Of a stretch of 64,000 nt of DNA, positions 14,657 through 22,461 are shown one piece after another; within the stretch, counting starts at the first letter, position 1; each line of letters opens with the position of its first letter. Source of the DNA: JBFWRK01 sp050248955 (lineage in GTDB: Bacteria > Actinomycetota > Acidimicrobiia > Acidimicrobiales > Ilumatobacteraceae); contig JBFWRK010000021.1 in the NCBI GenBank assembly GCA_050248955.1, positions 1 to 64,000 of the forward strand, read 5' to 3'. Under the pieces are notes generated by a model. The model was not told the origin of the DNA. It made no database searches and saw nothing but the letters and a program-made list of their open reading frames with translations. A program made the position numbers and the translations under genes.

Positions 14657-15513
14657 TCCGAGCGGCCGTGGCGTCCAATGCGGCGCAGCAGCGACCCGTT
14701 CCCCGCAAAGCCGGGAAGGAGCGCTTGCCGCTCCCCGCACTCGCGATCGCCGTCATCGCGATCGCGTTCTTCACCCTGCCGTTCCTCGGCCTGCTGTGGA
14801 GGGCGCCATGGAGCAACGCCTGGGATGTGCTCAACGAGGACAGCGTGCGCACGGCCCTGTGGCTCTCGATCAGGACCTCGCTGTGCGCCACCGCGCTCGC
14901 CACGCTGTTTGGCGTGCCGTTGGCCTGGCTCCTCGCCCGGGTCGACTTCCCGGGCCGCGGCGTCGTACGAGCCCTGTGCACCCTGTCGATGGTGCTCCCG
15001 CCGGTCGTCGGTGGTGTCGCGCTGTTCTTCTCGTTCGGGCGACGTGGCCTGTTCGGCCAGTACCTCGACCGGTGGTTCGACTTCCAGCTGCCGTTCACGA
15101 CGTGGGGAGTCGTCGTTGCCCAGACGTTCGTGGCGATGCCGTTCCTCGTGCTCACCGTCGAAGCCGCGCTGCGTCAGCTCGATCGGCGCTACGAGGACGC
15201 CGCGCGCACACTCGGGGGCAGTCGTTGGTACGTGTTCCGTCGCGTCACCCTGCCCACGGTCCGGCCGGCCCTCATCGCCGGCGCCGTGCTCGCGTGGGCA
15301 CGCGCGCTCGGCGAGTTCGGTGCGACGATCACGTTCGCCGGCAACTTCCCCGGCACCACCCAGACGATGCCACTCGCCACGTACCTCGCCCTCGAGACCA
15401 ACCCCCAAGAGGCGTTGATCCTCAGCCTGCTCCTGATCGCGGTGTCGTTCGCCGTCCTCGTGGGGCTGCGCGACCGCTGGCTCGGCGGGTCTGCCACCAC
15501 TGGAGCTCGATGA
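14653..15513 (+). CDS. modB: Molybdate ABC transporter permease ModB
   Basis: This 286-residue permease has six predicted membrane helices. The EAA cytoplasmic loop, EDAARTLGGSRWYVFRRVTL, docks the ATPase. ARALGEFGATITFAGNFPG is the signature of sulfate/molybdate (CysTW/ModB) permeases. The N-terminus carries a short basic extension of about 25 residues. It overlaps modA by four bases, and its stop overlaps the modC start by ATGA, so the three are translated together. Confidence 0.95.
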   Translation: MIRAAVASNAAQQRPVPRKAGKERLPLPALAIAVIAIAFFTLPFLGLLWRAPWSNAWDVLNEDSVRTALWLSIRTSLCATALATLFGVPLAWLLARVDFPGRGVVRALCTLSMVLPPVVGGVALFFSFGRRGLFGQYLDRWFDFQLPFTTWGVVVAQTFVAMPFLVLTVEAALRQLDRRYEDAARTLGGSRWYVFRRVTLPTVRPALIAGAVLAWARALGEFGATITFAGNFPGTTQTMPLATYLALETNPQEALILSLLLIAVSFAVLVGLRDRWLGGSATTGAR

Positions 15514-16565
15514 GCGTCGACGCCGACATCAGGGTGCACCTCGGCACCTTCAACCTCGACGTCCAGCTCAGCGTGAAGCCCGGCGAGGTCGTCGCCATCC
15601 TCGGCCCCAACGGGTCCGGCAAGACCACGCTGCTGCGCGCGCTCGCCGGCCTCCTCCCGATCGACGAGGGGCGGATCACGATCGACGACGTCGTGCTCGA
15701 TGATCCGGAGGGCGGTGTGTTCGTCCCCGCGGATCAGCGCCCGATCGGTGTCGTCTTCCAGGACTACCTGCTCTTCGCCCACCTCAGTGCGCTGGAGAAC
15801 GTTGCGTTCGGCCTCCGCGCCCGCGGCGCGCACAAGTCCGAAGCGCGCCGGCTCGCCCGCGGTTGGTTGGAGCGCGTCGGGCTCGACGGCCACGTCACGC
15901 ACCGGCCCCGAGCCTTGTCGGGCGGCCAGGCACAACGCGTCGCGCTTGCTCGCGCACTCGCGACAGATCCACGGCTGCTGCTGCTCGACGAACCTCTCGC
16001 CGCGCTCGACGCCGGCACCCGCGGCACAGTCCGCCGTGATCTCCGCAGATACCTCGAATCGTTCGACGGCATGCGTGTTCTCGTCACCCACGACCCGGTC
16101 GACGCCTACGTGCTCGCGGATCGCGTCGCGATCCTGGATGCCGGACGGATCGCCCAGGTGGGCACGATCAGCGAGGTCACTGCTCACCCCCGCTCCCGTT
16201 ACGTGGCTGACCTCGTCGGAACCAACCTCGTCATCGGCACCGTCGCGGACGGCGCACTCATCACCGACACCGGCGTCCACGTCGTCATCGCCGACGCTCG
16301 ATCCGGACCGTCGTTCGCCGTCATCCGACCCCAGGCCATCACCTTGTCGCGCCTCGCTCCGACCGGTTCGAGCGTGCGCAACCAGTGGACCGGCATCGTC
16401 GGCGACATCGATCGGCTCGGCGACCGTGTTCGCGTGAGCATCGAGGGCCCGGTCACCCTCACCGCCGAGATCACGACCGCGGCACTCGAATCGCTCGGCA
16501 TCAGGCCCGGCGACGAGATCCACGCTGCCGTCAAGGCCACCGACATCGAGGCCTATCCCGCATGA
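15510..16565 (+). CDS. modC: Molybdate ABC transporter ATPase ModC
   Basis: The 351-residue ATPase has Walker A GPNGSGKTT, the Q-loop VVFQDYLLF, the ABC signature LSGGQAQRVALARAL, Walker B LLLLDEPLAALD and the H-loop VLVTHDP. After about residue 230 comes a C-terminal MOP/TOBE-type domain (IRPQAITLSRL, then GDEIHAAVKATDIEAYPA). In ModC proteins this domain binds oxyanion and can inhibit transport. The ATG overlaps the modB stop. Molybdate supplied here would be used for molybdopterin enzymes such as the one encoded at 40.5-44.1 kb. Confidence 0.95.
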   Translation: MSVDADIRVHLGTFNLDVQLSVKPGEVVAILGPNGSGKTTLLRALAGLLPIDEGRITIDDVVLDDPEGGVFVPADQRPIGVVFQDYLLFAHLSALENVAFGLRARGAHKSEARRLARGWLERVGLDGHVTHRPRALSGGQAQRVALARALATDPRLLLLDEPLAALDAGTRGTVRRDLRRYLESFDGMRVLVTHDPVDAYVLADRVAILDAGRIAQVGTISEVTAHPRSRYVADLVGTNLVIGTVADGALITDTGVHVVIADARSGPSFAVIRPQAITLSRLAPTGSSVRNQWTGIVGDIDRLGDRVRVSIEGPVTLTAEITTAALESLGIRPGDEIHAAVKATDIEAYPA

Positions 16566-16588
16566 CACGGACGTGACACGGACATGAC
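16563..16588 (+). repeat. 11-bp direct repeat before PadR gene
   Basis: TGACACGGACG is followed directly by TGACACGGACA and then TGACC, beginning at the modC stop codon. The repeat lies about 70 bases upstream of the PadR gene and could be its autoregulatory operator. The rest of the 95-base gap shows no other signal. Confidence 0.4.
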
Positions 16589-16660
16589 CTCCACGTCGAC
16601 GAAGCGGGCTCGGCCTCGGCTCATTCGAGTCGCCCAGCCGCACGACGCCGAGCTGCAACC

Positions 16661-17206
16661 ATGGTCGGTGTGAGCAGAACCGGCGACGGCGAGCTCCTTC
16701 TCGGAGAATGGGCGTGCCTCGGCATCCTCTACCGGGCACCAGCGCACGGCTTCGCGATCGCTGCCCGGCTGAAACCGTCCGGCGACGTCGGCCGCGTCTG
16801 GTCCCTGTCACGTCCGCTCACCTACCGCAGCCTCGAGCAGCTGGCGAACCGCGGCTACATCCACGCGATCGGTGAGGAACCCGGCATCGCTGGCGGCAAC
16901 CGCACCATTCTCGCCGCCACCCGACGCGGTCGGGCACAGCTCCGCAAGTGGCTCGACACTCCCGTCACGCACCTTCGCGACCTGCGCAGCGAGCTGCTCC
17001 TCAAGCTGATCATCGCCGACATCTGCCAGATCGACCTGACCGACATGCTCGACCGCCAACGCGACCACATCGAGCAGCTCGTCGCAGCGCACTCCGAACA
17101 GATTCGCAGCGGTGGTGGCCCGATCGATGTCGTGACCCTCTGGCGCAGCGAGTCAGGGCAAGCCGCCCTGCGCTTCCTACAACGCCTCGCCCGGCAGCCG
17201 ACCTGA
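16661..17206 (+). CDS. PadR-family transcriptional regulator
   Basis: The 181-residue protein has a PadR-type winged helix in residues 12-90: LLGEWACLGILYRAPAHGFA, then VWSLSRPLTYRSLEQLANRG and an ATRRGRAQLRKWLD wing end. A C-terminal helical dimerisation region follows (LRDLRSELLLKLIIADICQI ... MLDRQRDHIEQLV). The first half matches PadR closely; the second half is typical of the Vir-C/PadR C-terminus. It lies 95 bases downstream of modC on the same strand and may regulate the molybdate operon in place of ModE, which is inference. A GTG at 16670 is an alternative start. Confidence 0.85.
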   Translation: MVGVSRTGDGELLLGEWACLGILYRAPAHGFAIAARLKPSGDVGRVWSLSRPLTYRSLEQLANRGYIHAIGEEPGIAGGNRTILAATRRGRAQLRKWLDTPVTHLRDLRSELLLKLIIADICQIDLTDMLDRQRDHIEQLVAAHSEQIRSGGGPIDVVTLWRSESGQAALRFLQRLARQPT

Positions 17207-17220
17207 CCGCTGCGTCTCGA

Positions 17221-18162
17221 TCAACGAGCTGCGGTGTGGAGGGCATCGAGCCAGCGGGCGAGGCGGCGGCTCTCCTCCGCACCCCAGCGCGGTGTCACGC
17301 CGACCTTCACCACGTTGGCGAACTGCTCCAGCATCTCGGCATAGCCGTCGGCGCCCGCCGCGGGGTACTCGCTGACCTCGTTGTTCAAGCGCTCGAGCGT
17401 GACGTCGCTCGCGTCGATCGGGCCCGGCGCCGAACCGGACGGGATGCGGATCGCACCCCGCGTGCCGACGAGGTCGAGCGAGCGCCGTTCGACGGACTCG
17501 AACGACACCTCGGCCGTCGCCGTGAACCCCTCGCCGAGATCGAGCCAGCCGGACATCGACACGTCGATGCCGACCTCGTTGCGCACCGCGCTCGCCGCTG
17601 CGCGGACGGGCTCGCGCGGCGCGAGGAGCACCGCTGGGCCGAGGCAGTAGATGCCGACGTCGAAAAGGGCGCCACCACCACGAGCGTCGACCCGGTGGTC
17701 GCCGGACCGGTCGAGATCGAACGAGAACGCGCCGTGTGAGAACCGCAGCTCGCCGAGCTCCTCCCTCGCGAGGTGGAGCACGAGACGGTTGCGGGGATGG
17801 TGCGGCCACATGTACGCCTCGACGAGGGTCAAGCCACTCGCGGCGGCAGCCTCGAAGACCTCGTCGGTGTCCGCCGGCGACATCGTGAGCGGCTTCTCGC
17901 ACAACACGTGCTTGCCGGCATCGAGTGCGGCGAGGATCCAGCGCTTGTGCCCATCGTTGGGCAGTGGGATGTAGACCGCCTCGACGTCCGGCCGTGCGAG
18001 CAGCTCGCCGTAGGGCCTGTCGGAGCCGTCGCGATCGCGGCTCGCCTCGGCGACGAGCTCGTGGCGGGTGCTGGCCTCGATCGGCGGGAGGATCGCGCGG
18101 CGGTAGATGCGGGAGGAGGCGCCCAGCACGCCCCAGCGGAGTGATGTCGTGTCGGGGCTCAT
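17221..18162 (-). CDS. Gfo/Idh/MocA-family oxidoreductase
   Basis: The 313-residue protein has an N-terminal Rossmann fold beginning WGVLGASSRIYRRAILP. The family motif CEKPLTMSPADTDEV carries the EKP lysine region used in catalysis. The C-terminal alpha/beta domain includes GGGALFDVGIYCLGPAVLLA. Such enzymes oxidise or reduce sugars, inositols or related compounds with NAD(P). It is close to the dehydrogenase group that includes trans-dihydrodiol dehydrogenase-like proteins. The ATG at 18162 overlaps the aldehyde dehydrogenase stop (ATGA), so both enzymes probably act on connected substrates. It converges with the PadR gene, 14 bases apart. Confidence 0.88.
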   Translation of the reverse strand: MSPDTTSLRWGVLGASSRIYRRAILPPIEASTRHELVAEASRDRDGSDRPYGELLARPDVEAVYIPLPNDGHKRWILAALDAGKHVLCEKPLTMSPADTDEVFEAAAASGLTLVEAYMWPHHPRNRLVLHLAREELGELRFSHGAFSFDLDRSGDHRVDARGGGALFDVGIYCLGPAVLLAPREPVRAAASAVRNEVGIDVSMSGWLDLGEGFTATAEVSFESVERRSLDLVGTRGAIRIPSGSAPGPIDASDVTLERLNNEVSEYPAAGADGYAEMLEQFANVVKVGVTPRWGAEESRRLARWLDALHTAAR

Positions 18163-19586
18163 CCGTTGATCGCGACCATGCGGATCTCGGTCATCTCCTT
18201 GATCGAGTACGCCGGGCCCTCGCGCGTGTTGCCGCTGTCGCGCAGGCCGCCGTACGGCTGTTGGTCCGCCCGCCACGTCGGCACCTCGTTGACGAGCACG
18301 CCGCCGAAGTCGAGGGTGCGGATCGCCTTCAGTGCAGTGGCGATGTTGCTCGTGAAGATCCCCGCCTGCAACCCGTACTCGGAGTCGTTGGCGAGGCGGA
18401 GCGCCTCGTCCACGTCGTCATAGGTGGCGATGCCGACGACGGGGCCGAACACCTCTTTCGCGCACACTTTCATGTCATGGCGCACGTTCGTGAGCACGGT
18501 CGGCTGCAGCACCCCGTCGGCCGAGAGCGTGCCGCCGGCGACCACCTCAGCGCCTCCGGCCCGGGCCTCGTCGATCCAGTCGGTCACACGCTCGCGCTCC
18601 CCCTTCGAGATCAGCGCCGAGACGTCGGTGGCATCGTCCATCGGGTCGCCGAGCACGAGGCTGCCTACGTGCTCGACCAGCGCCGCGGTGAACTGCTCGG
18701 CAATCGAGCGGTGCACGAAGATCCGCTGCGTCGAGATGCACGACTGGCCCGCGTGCGAGAACCCGGCGATCTTGATCTTCGCCGCTGCCGTGGCCCAATC
18801 GCCGTCCGGCTCGATGATCACCGGGGCGTTGTTGCCGAGCTCGAGCCCGACGCGCTTGCGCGGTGCGCGGGCACGGATCGACCAGCCGACCTCGGGTGAT
18901 CCCGTGAAGGTGATGAGCGCGACGTCGGGGTGGTCGACGATCGCGTTGCCGACCGAGCTGCCGCCACCCGTGACGAGGTGGAGCTGATCGGCGGGGAGCC
19001 CGCACTCGTCGATGAGCAGTTCGGCCAGCGCGATCGAGCTGAACGGCGTCTGCGATGCCGGCTTGAGCACGACCGGGCAGCCCGCAGCGATGGCCGGTGC
19101 GAGCTTGTGGGCGACGAGGTTCAGCGGGAAGTTGAACGGTGCAATCGCACCCACGACGCCGATCGGCACCCGCAGCGTGAAACCGATCTTCGTCTCGCCG
19201 CCGCTCAGCGCATCGAGCGGGATCATCTCGCCGGAGAGCTTGCGCGCCTCGGCGGCGGCGAAGCGGAACGTGCCGGCGGCGCGGTCGGCTTCGACACGAG
19301 CGGTTTTGATCGGCTTCGCCGCTTCGGCAGCGATGATGCGAGCGAAGTCCTCCTTGCGGGCGGTCAACAGCTCGGCGGCGCGGTCGAGGATCGCGGCGCG
19401 CTGCCAGAGCGGTAGGGCGCCGGCGCGATGCGCTGCGAGCGCAGCTGCGACGGCGCGGTCGACATCGGCAGGGGTGCACAGCGGCACCTCCCCGATCACG
19501 GCACCGTTGTACGGCGAGGTGACGGTGATGGACTCGGATGTCGTGAACCGCTCGCCGGCCAGCGGGAGTGGACGTTGATCAGCCAT
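18159..19586 (-). CDS. NAD(P)-dependent aldehyde dehydrogenase
   Basis: The 475-residue enzyme carries the aldehyde dehydrogenase active site. The general base Glu is in GLELGNNAP (about E249). The nucleophile Cys is in FSHAGQSCISTQRIF (about C283). The NAD-binding motif is FTGSPEVGWSI. Most relatives read LELGGN, so the NN is a small departure. The set of motifs resembles lactaldehyde, glyceraldehyde-3-phosphate (GapN) or succinate-semialdehyde type enzymes; substrate not assigned. I chose the ATG at 19586 because TATCGT stands seven bases upstream. It diverges from the glycerophosphodiesterase gene with only 21 bases between start codons. Confidence 0.92.
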   Translation of the reverse strand: MADQRPLPLAGERFTTSESITVTSPYNGAVIGEVPLCTPADVDRAVAAALAAHRAGALPLWQRAAILDRAAELLTARKEDFARIIAAEAAKPIKTARVEADRAAGTFRFAAAEARKLSGEMIPLDALSGGETKIGFTLRVPIGVVGAIAPFNFPLNLVAHKLAPAIAAGCPVVLKPASQTPFSSIALAELLIDECGLPADQLHLVTGGGSSVGNAIVDHPDVALITFTGSPEVGWSIRARAPRKRVGLELGNNAPVIIEPDGDWATAAAKIKIAGFSHAGQSCISTQRIFVHRSIAEQFTAALVEHVGSLVLGDPMDDATDVSALISKGERERVTDWIDEARAGGAEVVAGGTLSADGVLQPTVLTNVRHDMKVCAKEVFGPVVGIATYDDVDEALRLANDSEYGLQAGIFTSNIATALKAIRTLDFGGVLVNEVPTWRADQQPYGGLRDSGNTREGPAYSIKEMTEIRMVAING

Positions 19587-19593
19587 GCCAGCG

Positions 19594-19601
19594 ACGATAC
19601 T
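19594..19601. promoter_or_regulatory. Overlapping divergent -10 boxes (ALDH / GDPD)
   Basis: On minus, TATCGT (19599-19594) lies seven bases before the aldehyde dehydrogenase ATG. On plus, GATACT (19596-19601) lies six bases before the GDPD ATG. The boxes overlap, so the two leaderless promoters should compete for polymerase. Confidence 0.45.
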
Positions 19602-19607
19602 TCCGCG

Positions 19608-20363
19608 ATGCCCTTCGATCGTCCGGCGCGTCATCCCTTCCTGGACCACCCCGGACCGATCCCGTTCGCCCACCGTGGTGGAGCCGGCGACTGGCCGGAG
19701 AACACGATGCCGGCGTTCGCCGGAGCGATCGCGCTCGGATACCGCTACGTCGAGACCGATGTGCAGGTGACGAGCGACGGTGTGCTCGTCGCGTTCCACG
19801 ACGACGACCTGTCGCGGACGTGCGGGCGGCCCGGTCACATCAGCATGCTCCCGTGGAGCGAAGTCGCCACGGCCAGGGTCGACGGCAAAGAGCCGATCCC
19901 GTTGTTCGAGGACCTGCTCGCTGCGTTCCCCGAGTGCCGCGTCAACGTCGACTGCAAGACCGACGCCGCCGTCGAACCGTTGATCGCGTCGTTGCAGCGG
20001 ACGAACTCGCTCGACCGGGTGTGCGTCGGGTCGTTCAAGCACCATCGGCTCGTGCGGCTCCGGTCGGCGCTCGGACCCGGCCTGTGCAGCTCGATGAGCC
20101 CGCTCGAGGTCGTCCGCTGGCGCGTCGGGCTGCCGTCGAGCGCCGCGCTCGTCGCCCAGGTGCCGGTGCGCCAGGGCATCGTGCCGGTCGTGACGCGGCG
20201 CACGGTGGCGCTCGCCCATCGCCACGGCATCGATGTCCACGTGTGGACGATCGACGAGCCGGCGGAGATGCTCCGCCTGCTCGAGCTCCACGTCGACGGG
20301 ATCATGACGGACCGCCCGGCAGTGCTGAAGCAGGTGATGTCCCAGCGCGGCGAGTGGGCCTGA
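19608..20363 (+). CDS. Glycerophosphodiester phosphodiesterase
   Basis: The 251-residue TIM-barrel enzyme has the GDPD signature. FAHRGGAGDWPENTM holds the catalytic His and the R-x-x-x-x-x-x-ENT arrangement. YVETDVQVTSDGVLVAFHDD supplies Glu/Asp metal ligands and the second His. VHVWTIDEPAEM is near the C-terminus. It hydrolyses glycerophosphodiesters to glycerol 3-phosphate and an alcohol. There is no signal peptide, so it should act in the cytoplasm. Its length fits the bacterial family. The ATG at 19608 is close to a -10-like GATACT. Confidence 0.93.
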   Translation: MPFDRPARHPFLDHPGPIPFAHRGGAGDWPENTMPAFAGAIALGYRYVETDVQVTSDGVLVAFHDDDLSRTCGRPGHISMLPWSEVATARVDGKEPIPLFEDLLAAFPECRVNVDCKTDAAVEPLIASLQRTNSLDRVCVGSFKHHRLVRLRSALGPGLCSSMSPLEVVRWRVGLPSSAALVAQVPVRQGIVPVVTRRTVALAHRHGIDVHVWTIDEPAEMLRLLELHVDGIMTDRPAVLKQVMSQRGEWA

Positions 20364-20423
20364 CGAGCGACGTTGTCACGAGCGAGGCTCGACGAGCGAG
20401 GTTGGACGAGCGAGGTTGTCAGC

Positions 20424-20448
20424 GTTCTGCACCGCTCTCGTGCAGAAC
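20424..20448. repeat. Hairpin repeat copy A
   Basis: GTTCTGCAC, loop CGCTCTC, GTGCAGAAC form a perfect 9-bp stem. The block from GTCAGC (20418) to GAACTC (20450) is identical in copy B. The same arms recur at 34.9 kb. Confidence 0.85.
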
Positions 20449-20543
20449 TCCGACGGCTTCGTGGGATCGTCGGGGTTCGTGACGAGGTCGCCGGGGTCGA
20501 CGGCCGTCGTGGCGACGGGATCATGACCAGCGACGTGGTCAGC

Positions 20544-20568
20544 GTTCTGCACCGCTCTCGTGCAGAAC
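20544..20568. repeat. Hairpin repeat copy B
   Basis: The stem and loop are identical to copy A. The downstream flank reads TGCCGGCTTCG, whereas copy A has CGACGGCTTCG. The TGCC form of the flank also appears in the copies at 34.9 kb. Confidence 0.85.
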
Positions 20569-20641
20569 TCTGCCGGCTTCGCTGGCATGGACGGGTCGCC
20601 CGGGGCCGCGCAGCTTCGCTGCACTCGCCCCAGCGACCGGG

Positions 20642-21997
20642 TCAGGGCGTCAGGAGGACGCCGGGGTTGAGGATGCCGCGCGGGTCGAGGGCCAGCTTCA
20701 GCGCCCTGAAGGCGGCGAGCTCCGCGGGACTCCTGCACAGGTGGAGCCATCTCGCCTTCGTCCGCCCGACGCCGTGCTCCGCGCTGATCGAGCCGTCCAT
20801 GCCGGCCACGAGTCGCAGCACGAGCTCGTCGATCATCGGGTCGTCGGGATCAGGGCCGACGACGTTGACGTGGAGGTTGCCGTCGCCGAGGTGCCCGAAG
20901 AGGAACAGCCGCGCCTCCGGAGCGCTGGTTGCCACCGCTGAGCGCACCGCCGTGGCGAACTCGGCGAGCCGGGCGACGGGCAGCGTCACGTCGAGCTTGT
21001 GCGGGATGCCGATCAGTGCGATCGCCTCGGCCTGCCGCTCGCGCATCGCCCAGAGCCGCGCCGCGCCCGTCGGGTCCTCGGCGACGGCATGCCGGCGATC
21101 ACCGACGAGCTCGGCGAGCCGTGCGTCAGGTCCACCCCGGCCCGCCCAGGCGACGAGCAGGCCGACCGAATCCGGCTCCAGCGCGCCGAGCGGATCCTCG
21201 AGGCCGAGCACCTCGCCGGCGAGCGCGAGGCCAGCGGCGTCGACCGCCTCGAGTCCGTCCAGGCCGTCGATCTCACGGCGCAGCGCGCTCGCCAACTGCT
21301 GGGCATCCGCCCAACCGCTGCAGCGGATCCACACGGTCAGGCGGTCCGGCCACGCGGGCACGAGGCGGAGTCGTGCGGCCGTGACGATCCCGAGCGTCCC
21401 CTCGCTCCCGCACAGCAGGCCGGCGAGGTCGTAGCCCGTGTTGTCCTTCAACAACCCACCGAGCCGACCGACGATCGATCCGTCGCCGAGCACGGCCTCG
21501 ATGCCGACGACGTTCGCCCGCATCGAGCCGTAGCGCAGCACACGGATCCCGCCCGCGTTCGTCGCCACCATGCCGCCGATCGTGGCCGTGTCGCGGGCGG
21601 CCAGGTCGACGCCGAACTCCCACCCGGTCGTGTGCAACGCCGTTCCCAGTGCGGACAGGGTGACGCCGGCCTCGACGGTCGCCTGGCCTGCCTCCAGGTC
21701 GATCTCTCGGATGCCCACGGCGCGCTGCGTGCTCAGCACGACCTGCCCGGCCGCAGGCACCGATCCGCCGACGAGACCGGTGTTGCCGCCCTGCGGGACG
21801 ACCGCGACGCGGTGCTCGTGGCAGACGCGCACGATCCCGGCGATCTCCGCCGTCGATCCGGGGCGGACCACTGCCGCCGACTCGCCGTGGTAGCGCCCGG
21901 TCCAGTCGCGCTCGTACGACGCCGTGATCTCGGGGTCGATGATGACGTGGTCGTCGCCGACGACCGCGCGCAGCTCGTCGAGGATCGTTTCGCTCAC
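20642..21997 (-). CDS. FAD-binding D-2-hydroxyacid dehydrogenase (GlcD/D-LDH type)
   Basis: The 451-residue protein has the PCMH-type FAD domain: VVPQGGNTGLVGGSVPAAGQ, then TIGGMVATNAGGIRVLRYGS and GSEGTLGIVTAARLRL. The FAD-oxidase C-terminal domain follows, with FLFGHLGDGNLHVNV and the terminal SAEHGVGRTKARWL and LDPRGILNPG. This is the GlcD / D-lactate / D-2-hydroxyglutarate dehydrogenase family, which oxidises D-2-hydroxyacids and gives electrons to the respiratory chain or an ETF. The GTG at 21997 overlaps the stop of the preceding membrane-protein gene (GTGA). It converges with GDPD across the repeat-filled gap. Confidence 0.92.
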   Translation of the reverse strand: MSETILDELRAVVGDDHVIIDPEITASYERDWTGRYHGESAAVVRPGSTAEIAGIVRVCHEHRVAVVPQGGNTGLVGGSVPAAGQVVLSTQRAVGIREIDLEAGQATVEAGVTLSALGTALHTTGWEFGVDLAARDTATIGGMVATNAGGIRVLRYGSMRANVVGIEAVLGDGSIVGRLGGLLKDNTGYDLAGLLCGSEGTLGIVTAARLRLVPAWPDRLTVWIRCSGWADAQQLASALRREIDGLDGLEAVDAAGLALAGEVLGLEDPLGALEPDSVGLLVAWAGRGGPDARLAELVGDRRHAVAEDPTGAARLWAMRERQAEAIALIGIPHKLDVTLPVARLAEFATAVRSAVATSAPEARLFLFGHLGDGNLHVNVVGPDPDDPMIDELVLRLVAGMDGSISAEHGVGRTKARWLHLCRSPAELAAFRALKLALDPRGILNPGVLLTP

Positions 21998-22401
21998 GAC
22001 GCCGCGCGCCACGCGGTCGACAGCGCGGCGACGAGCAGCACGACGGCACCGACGATGGTCACGACCGTGCCGACGAGCGCACGACCGGGTGCCGCCCGGA
22101 TCACGATCGCGAACGTGAGCGCGTACACGGCGCCGATCGAGGCGACGAGCGAGGCGACGAGCCAACGCTGCCACCACACGGCGAGGACAGCGACGACGAG
22201 CAGGATCGGCACGGTCGGCCACCAGCGGACCGCGGTCGCCGCCGGACCGTCGGGCGCGAACTCGAGCCGATCGATCAGCCCGAGCAGCTGGTAGCTCGTG
22301 CGGTCGCGCGTTCCGCTGCGCCACCAGGGCAGGAACGTGCCGAGCAGGACCGCAGCCGCGCCGATCGTCAACCCGGAGGGGACGGCGATGGTGCGACGCA
22401 T
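21994..22401 (-). CDS. Small four-helix membrane protein
   Basis: I do not recognise a family. The 135-residue product has four hydrophobic helices: GLTIGAAAVLLGTFLPWW, a pair around VPILLVVAVLAVWW and LVASLVASIGAVYALTF, and VVTIVGAVVLLVAAL. A short loop follows the first helix. The first helix with FLPWW resembles small actinobacterial membrane proteins of unknown role. It overlaps the start of the FAD-oxidase gene, so translation is probably coupled. It diverges from the GGT-like gene with 60 bases between starts. Confidence 0.7.
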   Translation of the reverse strand: MRRTIAVPSGLTIGAAAVLLGTFLPWWRSGTRDRTSYQLLGLIDRLEFAPDGPAATAVRWWPTVPILLVVAVLAVWWQRWLVASLVASIGAVYALTFAIVIRAAPGRALVGTVVTIVGAVVLLVAALSTAWRAAS

Positions 22402-22449
22402 GCCGCCGTTGTAGCCGATCCTCCCCCGCCCACGGCCGCGGCGAGCACG

Positions 22450-22455
22450 TACGGT
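22450..22455 (+). promoter_or_regulatory. TACGGT leaderless -10 (GGT-like gene)
   Basis: TACGGT lies six bases before the ATG at 22462, with no ribosome-binding site between. Confidence 0.5.
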
Positions 22456-22461
22456 GGCGAC

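Larger units (their letters stand above)
20364..20641. other. Convergent gap made of repeats
   Basis: This 278-base gap between the convergent GDPD and FAD-oxidase genes holds no gene. Its first part is an imperfect array of the unit gacgagcgaggttg (about four copies, 20362-20418). Two copies of a hairpin repeat follow, at 20418-20450 and 20538-20570, exactly 120 bases apart. Each is followed by a conserved CGGCTTCG. Confidence 0.75.

Noticed and set aside
19587..20291. N-terminal extension of aldehyde dehydrogenase
   Set aside because: It is antisense to GDPD. Family homology starts at 19586 and a -10 box sits just before it.
20362..20641. Possible CRISPR array in the repeat-rich gap
   Set aside because: Only two hairpin copies 120 bases apart, with non-uniform surroundings and no cas genes.
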